Positions 54,627 to 63,060 of a DNA stretch of 64,000 nt are shown in pieces (within the stretch, counting starts at the first letter, position 1; each line of letters starts with the position of its first letter). Source of the stretch: Nonomuraea endophytica. Its GTDB lineage: Bacteria > Actinomycetota > Actinomycetes > Streptosporangiales > Streptosporangiaceae. Below the pieces are notes generated by a model that had not been told where the DNA came from, searched no databases, and was given only the letters and a program-made list of their open reading frames with translations. The stretch covers positions 658,632-722,631 of the forward strand of contig NZ_JACHIN010000005.1 in NCBI RefSeq assembly GCF_014203235.1, in the 5' to 3' direction. Both the position numbers and the translations under genes were made by a program.

Positions 54627-54639
54627 GTCACCCCACCCG

Positions 54640-55335
54640 ATGGCGAAGCATCGTCTCACCCGTGCCCCCAAGATCGACCTCACCCGCGCCGCTCTCGGCG
54701 TGACCATCGCCGCCACCGCGGCGTTCGCGACACACCCCGCCCAGGCCGAGACGCACGCCGCGTCCACAGCCGCCGCGGCGGGCGTACCGGAAACCGCCGT
54801 CCAGGCCGAGCCCGGCAAGAAGGCCGGAAGCGACCGGCCCAAGCCCACGGCGGCCCAGGTCCTCTCGCTGGCCAAGAAGCAGATCGGCACCCGCGAGGAC
54901 GCCAGTGGCGGCGGTACCAAGTTCCAGAAGTGGTACATGTCCTCCCCCCGCGCCGCCGAGACCGTCAAGCGCGACGGCGGCAACCGCCAGGCCTACCTGA
55001 ACGCCGCATGGTGCGCCATGTTCGTCAGCTGGGTCGGCGAAGAGACCGGCGCCCGCACCACCGTCGGCTGGGACGCCTACACCGTCACCCACGCCAAGTG
55101 GTTCAAGAACAACAACCGCTGGGGCGCCAGCGCGAAGCCCGGAGCCGTCGTCTTCTTCTCGTGGAGCGGCAGCAAGAGCCTCAACTCCATCAACCACGTC
55201 GGGTTCGTCATCAAGGACAACGGCAACGGCACCATCACCACCGTCGAGGGCAACACCGGCAACGGCAAGGTCGAGGAGCGCACCCGCCCCACCTCCCAGG
55301 TCGTCGGCTACGGCTACCCCGACTACTCCGCCTAG
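54640..55335 (+). CDS. Secreted CHAP-domain peptidoglycan hydrolase
   Basis: A 231-residue exported protein. The signal peptide ends near PAQA-ET (~residue 36), an Ala/Pro/Lys linker follows to ~70, and the CHAP domain covers ~73-228. The catalytic Cys is in NAAWCAMFVSW, the His in SINHVGFVI and the third residue Glu in TTVEGNTGN. CHAP enzymes are amidases or endopeptidases that cut peptidoglycan. Control by the c-di-AMP riboswitch immediately upstream links it to cell-wall remodelling. The AAGGAG at the riboswitch end is 12 bases before the ATG. Confidence 0.93.
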   Translation: MAKHRLTRAPKIDLTRAALGVTIAATAAFATHPAQAETHAASTAAAAGVPETAVQAEPGKKAGSDRPKPTAAQVLSLAKKQIGTREDASGGGTKFQKWYMSSPRAAETVKRDGGNRQAYLNAAWCAMFVSWVGEETGARTTVGWDAYTVTHAKWFKNNNRWGASAKPGAVVFFSWSGSKSLNSINHVGFVIKDNGNGTITTVEGNTGNGKVEERTRPTSQVVGYGYPDYSA

Positions 55336-55386
55336 CTTCCCCCTCCCCTACCCCCCTCTCTCCCCACCCCCGCTCTCCCCTCCCCA

Positions 55387-55423
55387 GGAACGGCGCGCCC
55401 CCTCCCCCCGGGCGCGCCGTTCC
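55387..55423 (+). terminator. Strong hairpin terminator after the CHAP gene
   Basis: A perfect 14-bp stem (55387-55400 GGAACGGCGCGCCC and 55410-55423) with a 9-base C-rich loop, followed by CCTTTTCC. Confidence 0.9.
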
Positions 55424-55427
55424 CCTT

Positions 55428-55954
55428 TTCCCCGCTCCCCGAGCGCGTCACTTCCCCTTCCCCGCTCCCCGAGCGCGCCGCTTCCCCTTCCCCGCTCCCC
55501 ACTCCACAGCGCTCTCCATCCCTACAGCGCCCTCCCCACCCCCGTCCCCGCGCGCCCCATCCCGCCCGACGCACTCCCTCGCGGCTGTCTCGCCCTCGCG
55601 TGCCTTTTCACGCGCGCCTCAAGGGCGTGTGCCTTTCCGTTACGGCAAGCCGCCGCCCCCGCCTCCCGCCGTAGTGGGCGGGCGCCGATCGCCGGGCGCC
55701 GCGCACGTCGGACAGGGCCCCCACCGCCACGACGCCCCGTCAGCCCCCTGCCACGGCGCCCCGTCAGCCCCCTCCCACGGCCACCCCACCCCGCGAAGCC
55801 AAGAACCACAGCCCCAGCGCAACTCCGGCCACCAGCCCTCACGGCTCGACCTCTCGGCCGCCCCGAGATCCCCAAGGGCCCTATCCCGGTGTTGTCCGAT
55901 GACCGGGGTGGGGGTGGGCGGGTTAGGGTGGCGGTGATCACATTTGGAGGGGTC
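55428..55954. repeat. Noncoding region with C-rich ~30-bp repeats
   Basis: From about 55428 to 55500 there are three copies of a CCCCTTCCCCGCTCCCCGAG-type unit ending GCGCG. The rest (to 55954) is C/G-rich and holds CCCCGTCAGCCCC and CCACGGC duplications near 55735-55785. No gene is supported. The SDR promoter should lie near 55890-55945, but only a TAGGGT-like -10 near 55924 can be suggested. Confidence 0.6.
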
Positions 55955-56884
55955 ATGGGATGGACCGCAGCGGACATCGGCGACCTGTCGGGCCTCACGG
56001 CCGTGGTGACGGGCGCCAACAGCGGCATCGGGATGATCGCCGCGGGTGAGCTGGCCAGGCGCGGTGCCGCAACGGTCCTGGCCTGCCGGGACGTCGCCAA
56101 GGGCGAGGCCGCCGTCGAGCTGATGAGGAAGGCGGCTCCCGACGCCTCGATCGAGGTCAGGCAACTTGACCTGGCCGATCTGGCATCGGTCCGCGCCTTC
56201 GCCGCCGCGTACACCGGCGGGCTCGACATTCTGGTCAACAACGCGGGCGTGATGGCGCTGCCGTACCGGCAGACCGTGGACGGGTTCGAGATGCAGTTCG
56301 GGACCAACCACCTCGGGCACTTCGCGCTCACCGGCCTGCTGCTACCGCGGCTGCTGGAGCGTCCCGACCCGCGCGTGGTGACGGTCAGCAGCGGCCTGCA
56401 CAAGACCGGCCGCATCGACTTCGACGACCTCCAGGGCGAACGCGCCTACCGCAAGTGGGCCGCCTACGGACAGTCCAAGCTGGCCAACCTGCTGTTCGCG
56501 TACGAGCTGCAGCGTCGCGCCGCCGGGGCCCTGACCAGCGTCGCCGCCCACCCCGGCTACGCCGCCACCAACCTCCAGGCGGCCGGTCCGCGCATGGAGG
56601 GCAACGCGATTTTGGAGTTCGGCTCCCGGCTGGGGAACATCCTGTTCGCCCAGAGCGCCGAACGCGGCGCCCTGCCGCTTCTCTACGCCGCCACAGAGCG
56701 CGGCCTGGCCGGCGGCACGTACGTCGGCCCCGACGGCGCCTTCGGCTCACGCGGCTACCCGACCACCGTCGACTCCTCCCCCGCCTCCAAGGACCGCACC
56801 GTCGCCGCCCGCCTATGGACGGTCTCCGAAGACCTCACCGGCGTCCAATACGACTTTCCCTCCGATACGGATTCCGCCAAATAG
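55955..56884 (+). CDS. Short-chain dehydrogenase/reductase (retinol dehydrogenase-like)
   Basis: A 309-residue SDR. The NAD(P) motif is VVTGANSGIGMIAAGELARRGA near 20-40, with ILVNNAGVM near 93, the catalytic Ser in VVTVSSGLH and YGQSK (Tyr and Lys). The length and the TNHLGHFALTGLLLPRLL segment are those of the WW-domain-oxidoreductase/retinol-dehydrogenase-like group. Start ATG 55955 with GGAGGGG just before. The gene stands alone; its substrate is unknown. Confidence 0.93.
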   Translation: MGWTAADIGDLSGLTAVVTGANSGIGMIAAGELARRGAATVLACRDVAKGEAAVELMRKAAPDASIEVRQLDLADLASVRAFAAAYTGGLDILVNNAGVMALPYRQTVDGFEMQFGTNHLGHFALTGLLLPRLLERPDPRVVTVSSGLHKTGRIDFDDLQGERAYRKWAAYGQSKLANLLFAYELQRRAAGALTSVAAHPGYAATNLQAAGPRMEGNAILEFGSRLGNILFAQSAERGALPLLYAATERGLAGGTYVGPDGAFGSRGYPTTVDSSPASKDRTVAARLWTVSEDLTGVQYDFPSDTDSAK

Positions 56885-56899
56885 ATCTCCCTTTCACCT

Positions 56900-56930
56900 C
56901 AAATAGATCTCCCATCCCGTTATCTATTTG
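56900..56930 (+). terminator. AT-rich hairpin after the SDR gene
   Basis: CAAATAGAT (56900-56908) pairs with ATCTATTTG (56922-56930). The left arm is part of a 14-bp sequence, CAAATAGATCTCCC, that is repeated exactly 22 bp upstream, across the end of the SDR gene (56878-56891), so two alternative hairpins can form. Confidence 0.55.
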
Positions 56931-57349
56931 TGATCAGAAACCCTTAACCACACAAGCACCACAAACCCCAATAGCCACACCGGCTAACACATTTCCCTCC
57001 CATTAGCAGCACCCGGCCACGCGACGGACCGCACCCAGCCAGCCCGACCACCCGGCGGACCACGCGCCCGGCCCGGCCGGCTCCGACCGGTGGATCCGGT
57101 AGCCAGTCAGCCCAGCCGCACGGCCACACCCACGGGGCTGACTACCCGGCTGCCTGGCCATTCCGGCAGAGCTGGTTACCCGGTTGCCCGGCCACCCTCA
57201 GACGAGCGAACGCACCCGGCCGACCTACCCGGCCACCTGACCGCCTTCGGCCGGGCGACCAGCGCGGGCAGCCTGCCCGAACCGGCCACCCTGACCTCCC
57301 GCCCGAGAGCCTGAGGCGGCCAAGCCCCCGCGCGTGGCCACGAGTGTGG
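56931..57349. other. Noncoding region between the SDR gene and the cellobiose operon
   Basis: No gene is supported here. The region contains imperfect CCCGGCxGCCxGGCCA-type repeats (57145-57235) and GC-rich dyads, and its short open frames have repetitive composition. Confidence 0.55.
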
Positions 57350-57363
57350 CGGGAGCGCTCCCA
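57350..57363. promoter_or_regulatory. CebR operator 1 (CGGGAGCGCTCCCA)
   Basis: This differs from the known CebR operator TGGGAGCGCTCCCA only at the first base. It lies 130 bp upstream of operator 2, suited to DNA looping by a tetramer or to control of an upstream start. Confidence 0.85.
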
Positions 57364-57447
57364 GGGAGCATCAAGGGCGATTTGTGGCTTTGTGTCCGGT
57401 CTTGAGCTCCAAAGGCGAGCGGAATGTAACGGTTGCGTGTCGCCTCG

Positions 57448-57476
57448 TTGACGGGGTCATCGCCCTGATGCACTCT
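57448..57476 (+). promoter_or_regulatory. Candidate promoter of the ceb operon
   Basis: TTGACG (57448-57453), 17-base spacer, CACTCT (57471-57476). Operator 2 begins 3 bases after the -10, over the expected transcription start, which suits repression. Confidence 0.5.
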
Positions 57477-57479
57477 GCA

Positions 57480-57493
57480 TGGGAGCGCTCCCA
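57480..57493. promoter_or_regulatory. CebR operator 2 (TGGGAGCGCTCCCA)
   Basis: A perfect 14-bp palindrome identical to the CebR consensus known from Streptomyces cellobiose/cellotriose operons, 44 bp before the CebE start. Confidence 0.93.
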
Positions 57494-57536
57494 GAAGGCT
57501 CCCGCCATCCCCCACCCCCACCACCAAGGGGCACAA

Positions 57537-58850
57537 ATGAAGCACACGCGTCTGGCCACCGCCGCGGTCATGACCGCCGCTCTGGCCGCCTGCGGAACCA
57601 CCTCCACCCCCCAGCCCCAGACCCCCGCCCAGGCCAAGGCCGAACCGGTAACGATCACCGTGCACACCTTCGGCGGCGGTGAGAACTTCGGCTACGACAA
57701 GGCGGTCGAGGCCTGGAACGCCGCCCACCCCGGTATCCAGGTCAAGTACCAGAACCTGACCGACCGCTTCGAGGACGTCTACCTGCCCCAGCTCCTCCAG
57801 CGCCTCCAGGCGGGCAGCGGCGCCGCGGACGTGGTGGCGATCGACGAGGGCGCCATGGGCCTCATGGCCGCCCGCCCCCAGTTCTTCGCCGACCTCGGCC
57901 AGTACGGCATGCAGAACCGCAAGGCAGACTTCCCCGCCGCCAAGTGGGAGGCGGGCGTCAACGCCGACGGCAAGCTGTTCGCCCTCGGCACCGACATCGG
58001 CGGCATGACGATGTGCTACCGCAAGGACCTGTTCAAGAAGGCCGGCCTGCCCACCGCCAGGGAGGACGTCGGCAAGCTCTGGCCCGACTGGAACGCGTTC
58101 CTGGAAACCGGCAGGAAGTTCGAGGCCGCCAAGACCGGGGCGAAGTTCATGGACGGCCCCAACACCATCTACAACGTCATCCTCTCCCAGGAGGCCCCGA
58201 AGAACGGCAACGTCGCCTACTTCGACAAGGGCAACCAGCTCGTCATCGAGTCCAACCCGGCGATCAAGACGTCGTTCGACTGGGTGCAGACGTTCAGCAA
58301 GGCCGGGATGACCGCGAAGCTGCAGGCCTGGAGCCCGGCGTGGGACAAGGCGATCAAGGGCGGCGGGTTCGCGACGATGGGCTGCCCGTCGTGGATGCTC
58401 GGCGTCATCGAGGGCAAGGCCGGCGAGGGCAACAGGGGCAACTGGGACGTCGCGGCGGTGCCGGGCGGGTCGGGCAACTGGGGTGGTTCCTGGCTGGCGC
58501 TGCCCAAGCAGAGCAAGCACCCCAAGGAGGCCGCCGAGGTCCTGAACTATCTGACCGGCAAGGACGGCCACGTGATGGCGTTCGAGGAGGCGGGCGCGTT
58601 CCCGAGCTCGCTGCCGGCGCAGCAGGACGCGAAGGTCACCGGCCTGAAGAACGCCTACTTCAACGACGCCCCGACCGGCCAGATCTTCTCCGCCTCGGTC
58701 AAGGATCTGCTGCCGATGTTCCTGGGTGAGAAGCACGCCCAGGTCAAGACGGCCGTCGAGAAGGTCATCGAGGGCATGGACCAGGGCGCGGTGCCGTATG
58801 AGGAGGCGTGGGCCAGGTTCGTGGCCGCCGGTGTGAAGGCCGCGGGCTGA
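57537..58850 (+). CDS. cebE: Cellobiose/cellotriose-binding lipoprotein (CebE-type)
   Basis: A 437-residue extracellular sugar-binding protein. The short signal MKHTRLATAAVMTAALAAC ends in a lipobox (ALAAC). ITVHTFGGGENFGYDKAVEAWNAAHPGIQVKYQ and the C-terminal KTAVEKVIEGMDQGAVPYEEAWARF are typical of the family. With two CebR operators upstream and cebF, cebG and a GH1 beta-glucosidase downstream, the ligand is most likely cellobiose or cellotriose. ATG 57537 follows AAGGGG by 5 bases. Confidence 0.93.
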   Translation: MKHTRLATAAVMTAALAACGTTSTPQPQTPAQAKAEPVTITVHTFGGGENFGYDKAVEAWNAAHPGIQVKYQNLTDRFEDVYLPQLLQRLQAGSGAADVVAIDEGAMGLMAARPQFFADLGQYGMQNRKADFPAAKWEAGVNADGKLFALGTDIGGMTMCYRKDLFKKAGLPTAREDVGKLWPDWNAFLETGRKFEAAKTGAKFMDGPNTIYNVILSQEAPKNGNVAYFDKGNQLVIESNPAIKTSFDWVQTFSKAGMTAKLQAWSPAWDKAIKGGGFATMGCPSWMLGVIEGKAGEGNRGNWDVAAVPGGSGNWGGSWLALPKQSKHPKEAAEVLNYLTGKDGHVMAFEEAGAFPSSLPAQQDAKVTGLKNAYFNDAPTGQIFSASVKDLLPMFLGEKHAQVKTAVEKVIEGMDQGAVPYEEAWARFVAAGVKAAG

Positions 58851-58852
58851 GC

Positions 58853-59818
58853 ATGGCCATGAACATCGCGCCGCCCCAGCCGGCCCGACCGCCGCGCCCG
58901 GGGCCGCAGGCACGGCGCGCCGTCGGCCGCCCCTCGCCCGGGGGCGGCCGGTGGTCCCGCTTCGATCTGCGCGGCATCCCGTATCTGCTGGTCTCGCCGT
59001 ACTATCTGCTGTTCGCGGTTTTCGGGGTCTTTCCTCTCGGGTACACGCTGTGGATCTCGCTGCACGACTGGGAGCTGGCCGGGGACAAGAGCTGGCTGGG
59101 GCTCGGCAACTACGCCGAACTGGTCGCCGACGCCGAGTTCTGGAACGCGGTGGGCAACACGCTCGGCATCTTCGTCCTGGCCACGGTGCCGCAGCTGCTG
59201 CTGGCCCTGATGCTGGCCAACGCGCTCAACAAGCGGCTCAGGGGCCGCCTGATCCTGCGGCTGGGCGTGCTGCTGCCGCTGGTCACCTCGGTGGTGGCGG
59301 TCGCGGTCATCTTCAGCCAGCTCTTCTCCCGCGACTACGGGCTGGTCAACTGGCTGCTGGGAACCCCGATCACGTGGCAGAACGAGAAGTGGTCGTCCTG
59401 GATCGCCATCGCCGTGATGATCGACTGGCGCTGGACCGGCTACAACGCGATCATCCTGCTGGCCGCGATGCAGACGATCCCCCGCGACCTCTATGAGGCG
59501 GCGGCGATCGACGGGGCCTCGCCGCGCAGGCAGTTCTGGCGGATCACGGTGCCGATGCTCCGGCCGACGATGGTGTTCGTGGTGTTCGTCTCCACGATCG
59601 GCGGGCTGACGCTGTTCGCCGAGCCGGTCATGTTCGAGGGCAACCCGATGATGACCGGCGGCACCACGGGCCAGTACCAGACGGTGGCGATGTTCGTGGT
59701 CAAGGAGGGCTTCCGCGACTTCGACATGGGGTACGCCGCTGCCGCCGCCTGGCTGCTGTTCGTGCTGATCCTGCTCGGCACCCTGGTCAACTACCTGTTC
59801 ACGAGGCGGATCCGATGA
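58853..59818 (+). CDS. cebF: Cellobiose ABC transporter permease (CebF-type)
   Basis: A 321-residue permease; a Pro/Arg-rich cytoplasmic N-terminus to ~40, then six membrane helices. The EAA loop is DLYEAAAIDGASPRRQFWRITVPMLRP near 210. It lies 2 bp after cebE and overlaps cebG by ATGA (59815-59818). The ATP-binding subunit is not encoded here; a shared MsiK ATPase is expected. Confidence 0.93.
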   Translation: MAMNIAPPQPARPPRPGPQARRAVGRPSPGGGRWSRFDLRGIPYLLVSPYYLLFAVFGVFPLGYTLWISLHDWELAGDKSWLGLGNYAELVADAEFWNAVGNTLGIFVLATVPQLLLALMLANALNKRLRGRLILRLGVLLPLVTSVVAVAVIFSQLFSRDYGLVNWLLGTPITWQNEKWSSWIAIAVMIDWRWTGYNAIILLAAMQTIPRDLYEAAAIDGASPRRQFWRITVPMLRPTMVFVVFVSTIGGLTLFAEPVMFEGNPMMTGGTTGQYQTVAMFVVKEGFRDFDMGYAAAAAWLLFVLILLGTLVNYLFTRRIR

Positions 59819-60639
59819 ACCGGGCCACGATCACGACGCGGATCGGGCTGGCGGTGGCGCTGGCGCTGTCGGCCTTCCCGATCTACTACATGTTCATCAT
59901 GGCCACGCGCTCCAACGAGGACGCGCTGGACACCCCGCCGCCCCTGCTGCCCGGCGGCCTGCTCGGCGAGAACGTCGAGCGGCTGCTGGCCACCGAGGAC
60001 GCCCACTTCCTGACCGGCCTGCTGAACTCGGCCGTCGTGGCGGGCACGGTGACGCTGTCGGTGGTGGCGATCTCGACGCTGGCCGGCTTCGCCTTCGCCA
60101 AGCTGCGCTTCCCCGGCGCGCGGCTGCTGCTCGGGCTGATCCTGGTGACGATGATGGTGCCGCTGCAGCAGATGGGCGTGGTGCCGCTGTATGAGCTGAT
60201 GGTCTCGCTGGGCTGGACCGGCCAGCTGAAGGCGGTGATCCTGCCGTTCCTGGTCAACGGGTTCGGCGTGTTCATGATGACGCAGTACGTGGCGCAGGCC
60301 GTACCCGATGAGCTGGTGGAGGCGGCGCGGGTGGACGGCGCGGCCACGCTCGGCATCTACTGGCGGGTCGTGCTCCCGGCGCTGCGGCCGGGCATGGCGG
60401 TGCTGGCGCTGCTGGTGTTCATGCAGACGTGGAACGAGTTCCTGTGGCCGCTCATCGTGCTGAACCCGGACAACCCGGTGGTGCAGACGTCGATCGCGGC
60501 GCTCAACTCGGCGCACGGCACCGACTACGTGATGTTGTTCACCGGCACGGCCGCCTCGGTGCTGCCGCTGTTCGTGGTGTTCGTCCTGTTCGGCCGTCAG
60601 ATCGTGGGCGGGCTCATGGAAGGCGCGGTCAAGGCATGA
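59815..60639 (+). CDS. cebG: Cellobiose ABC transporter permease (CebG-type)
   Basis: A 274-residue MalG-type permease with six helices and the EAA loop ELVEAARVDGAATLGIYWRVVLPALRPG near 165. It forms the channel with CebF. It overlaps both cebF and the beta-glucosidase gene by 4 bp. Confidence 0.93.
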   Translation: MNRATITTRIGLAVALALSAFPIYYMFIMATRSNEDALDTPPPLLPGGLLGENVERLLATEDAHFLTGLLNSAVVAGTVTLSVVAISTLAGFAFAKLRFPGARLLLGLILVTMMVPLQQMGVVPLYELMVSLGWTGQLKAVILPFLVNGFGVFMMTQYVAQAVPDELVEAARVDGAATLGIYWRVVLPALRPGMAVLALLVFMQTWNEFLWPLIVLNPDNPVVQTSIAALNSAHGTDYVMLFTGTAASVLPLFVVFVLFGRQIVGGLMEGAVKA

Positions 60640-62033
60640 CGACCCAGGAAGATCAGGTACGGCACGCGCCCGGGCGTTTCCCCGCGGGGTTCGCCTGGGG
60701 CGCGGCCACCTCGGCCTACCAGATCGAGGGCGCCGCCGACCGGCGTGGCCGATCGATCTGGGACACGTTCACCCGGGTGCCGGGCCGGGTGGTCGGCGGC
60801 CACCACGGGGACGTGGCCATCGACCACTACCACCGCTACCGCGACGACGTGAAGCTCATGGCCGAGCTGGGCCTGACCGCCTACCGGTTCTCGGTCTCAT
60901 GGACACGCGTGCAGCCCGACGGCTCGGGCGAGGTCAGCCAGAAGGGTCTCGACTTCTACCGCCGCCTCACCGACGAACTGCTGGAGCACGGCATCCAGCC
61001 GTGGCTGACGCTCTACCACTGGGATCTGCCGCAGGCGCTGGAGGACCGGGGCGGCTGGCCGGAGCGGGATACCGCCTACCGCTTCGCCGACTACGCCGCC
61101 GCCGTGCACGAGGCGCTGGGCGATCGCGTGCACACGTGGGCGACGGTCAACGAGCCGTGGTGCGCGGCCTTCCTGGGGTATGCCTCGGGGGAGCACGCGC
61201 CGGGGCGGCGGGACCCGGTGGCCGCGATCCGGGCGGCGCACCACCTCAACCTGGCGCACGGGCTGGCCGTACAGGCGCTGCGGCCGTCGCGCGTGGGCGG
61301 CTGCGTGAACCTTTACGCGATCACGCCCGCCACCGCGGACGACCACGACGCGGCCCGCCGCATCGACGGCCTGCAGAACCGCTTCTTCCTCGACGCTCTT
61401 CTCAAGGGCTCTTATCCATCCGATGTCCTGGATGACCTCGGCATGGACCTGGATTTGATGAAAAATCAGGATCTTGCGGTCATCAGCGAGCCCATCGACC
61501 TGCTGCTCGTCAACTACTACAGCCGCTTCACCGTCTCCTCCCGCCCCGGACCCGCCTCCGCCGCGGCCGCGCCGACCGGAACGGGCTCGCCGTGGGTCGG
61601 CAGCGAGCACGTCTCGTTCGTCTCCGGCGGGCGGCCGGTCACCGCGATGGGCTGGGAGATCGACGCCGGCGGCCTGCTGGAGGTGCTGACGCGGGTGCGC
61701 GAGGAGTATCCGGCCGTGCCGATGGTGGTCTCGGAGAACGGCGCCGCCTTCGACGACCACCTGGAGGGAGAGCGCGTCCACGACCCCGGCCGGGTGGCCT
61801 ACCTGCGCGAACACCTGGCCGTCTGCCTGGAGGCCACCCGCCGCGGCATCCCGCTGGAGGGCTATTTCGCCTGGTCTCTCATGGACAACTTCGAATGGGC
61901 ATGGGGCTACGGCAAACGCTTCGGCCTCGTCCACGTCGACTTCGCCACCCAGCGCCGCGTGCTCAAAGACAGCGCTCTCTGGTACGCGGAGATCATCCGG
62001 CAGAATGGTGGCCATGAACCGACCGACTCTTGA
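60636..62033 (+). CDS. bglC: Beta-glucosidase (GH1), cytoplasmic
   Basis: A 465-residue family 1 glycoside hydrolase. The N-terminal signature is FPAGFAWGAATSAYQIEGA, the acid/base Glu is in TVNEPW near 172 and the nucleophile Glu in VVSENGAAFDD near 368. YHWDLPQAL and WSLMDNFEWAWGYGKRFGLVHVDF are also diagnostic. No signal peptide, so it hydrolyses imported cellobiose to glucose. ATG 60636 overlaps cebG. The residues SSRPGPASAAAAPTGTGSPW near 305 form a short Ala/Pro-rich loop. Confidence 0.95.
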   Translation: MTTQEDQVRHAPGRFPAGFAWGAATSAYQIEGAADRRGRSIWDTFTRVPGRVVGGHHGDVAIDHYHRYRDDVKLMAELGLTAYRFSVSWTRVQPDGSGEVSQKGLDFYRRLTDELLEHGIQPWLTLYHWDLPQALEDRGGWPERDTAYRFADYAAAVHEALGDRVHTWATVNEPWCAAFLGYASGEHAPGRRDPVAAIRAAHHLNLAHGLAVQALRPSRVGGCVNLYAITPATADDHDAARRIDGLQNRFFLDALLKGSYPSDVLDDLGMDLDLMKNQDLAVISEPIDLLLVNYYSRFTVSSRPGPASAAAAPTGTGSPWVGSEHVSFVSGGRPVTAMGWEIDAGGLLEVLTRVREEYPAVPMVVSENGAAFDDHLEGERVHDPGRVAYLREHLAVCLEATRRGIPLEGYFAWSLMDNFEWAWGYGKRFGLVHVDFATQRRVLKDSALWYAEIIRQNGGHEPTDS

Positions 62034-63012
62034 AGCTGTCGCCGCCCGCGCCGGGGTCGGGCGCGGCACGGTGTCGAGGGTCATCAACGGCTCGCCCAAC
62101 GTCAGCGCGAAGGCCCGCGCCGCCGTGCGCCAGGCCATCGACGAACTCGGCTACATCCCCAACCGCGCCGCCCGCACACTCGTCACCCGCCGCACCGACA
62201 CCGTGGCGCTGGTGGTGTCGGAGTCGGAGCTGCGCGTGTTCGACGAGCCGTACTTCGCCGGCACGATCAGGGGCATCGGCTCCGCGCTGGCCGAGACCGG
62301 CCTGCAGCTCATACTGGCCATGGCCCAGTCGCCGGAGGAGCACGAGCGGCTGGAGCACTACCTGACCGGCCAGCACGTCGACGGCGTCCTGCTGCTGTCG
62401 CTGCACGGCGCCGACCCGCTGCCGGGACGGCTGGAGGAGATGGGCGTGCCGACCGTGCTCGGCGGCCGCCCGGTCGGCCTCGACCCCTACAGCTACGTCG
62501 ACATGGACAACCGCGGCGGCGCCCGCCAGGCGGTCAAGCACCTGCTGGGCATCGGCCGTACCCGTATCGCCACCATCGCCGGCCCGCAGGACATGGGCGT
62601 CGGCGTGGACCGCCTGGCCGGCTACCGTGACGCGCTGCTGGCCTCCAACGCCCCCGACCTGGTGGCCTACGGCGACTTCTCCGAGGAGAGCGGCGCCGCG
62701 GCGATGCGCGCGCTGCTGGCCGGCCATCCCGGCCTCGACGCCGTGTTCGCCGCCTCCGACCTGATGGCGGTGGGCGCGCTGCGCGAGCTGAAGGCGGCCG
62801 GCCGCCGCGTGCCCGGGGACATCGCGCTGGTCGGCTTCGAGGACTCCAAGGCGGCCCTGCACACCGACCCGCCGCTGACGACCGTCCACCAGCCGACCGA
62901 GCAGATGGGCCGCCAGATGGCGCACCTGCTCGTGGCCCGCATCAACGGCGAGGAGCTGAGCCAGCCGGTCGTCATACTCGACACTCATCTGGTACGGCGA
63001 GCCTCCGCTTGA
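62014..63012 (+). CDS. cebR: LacI-family repressor (CebR-type)
   Basis: A 332-residue LacI repressor. Helix-turn-helix TLEAVAARAGVGRGTVSRVING at ~4-25, then NRAARTLVTRRTDTVALVVSE and an effector domain ending QPVVILDTHLVRRASA. ATG 62014, with GGTGG two bases upstream, overlaps the end of bglC by 20 bp; an ATG three codons earlier is possible. It should bind TGGGAGCGCTCCCA at 57350 and 57480 and be released by cellobiose. Placement at the operon end makes it autoregulated; in Streptomyces cebR is usually divergent. Confidence 0.92.
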   Translation: MNRPTLEAVAARAGVGRGTVSRVINGSPNVSAKARAAVRQAIDELGYIPNRAARTLVTRRTDTVALVVSESELRVFDEPYFAGTIRGIGSALAETGLQLILAMAQSPEEHERLEHYLTGQHVDGVLLLSLHGADPLPGRLEEMGVPTVLGGRPVGLDPYSYVDMDNRGGARQAVKHLLGIGRTRIATIAGPQDMGVGVDRLAGYRDALLASNAPDLVAYGDFSEESGAAAMRALLAGHPGLDAVFAASDLMAVGALRELKAAGRRVPGDIALVGFEDSKAALHTDPPLTTVHQPTEQMGRQMAHLLVARINGEELSQPVVILDTHLVRRASA

Positions 63013-63060
63013 CCAGCGGATATCCTTGACCGACCCCAGCGTTGGCGAAAGGAATCCCCC

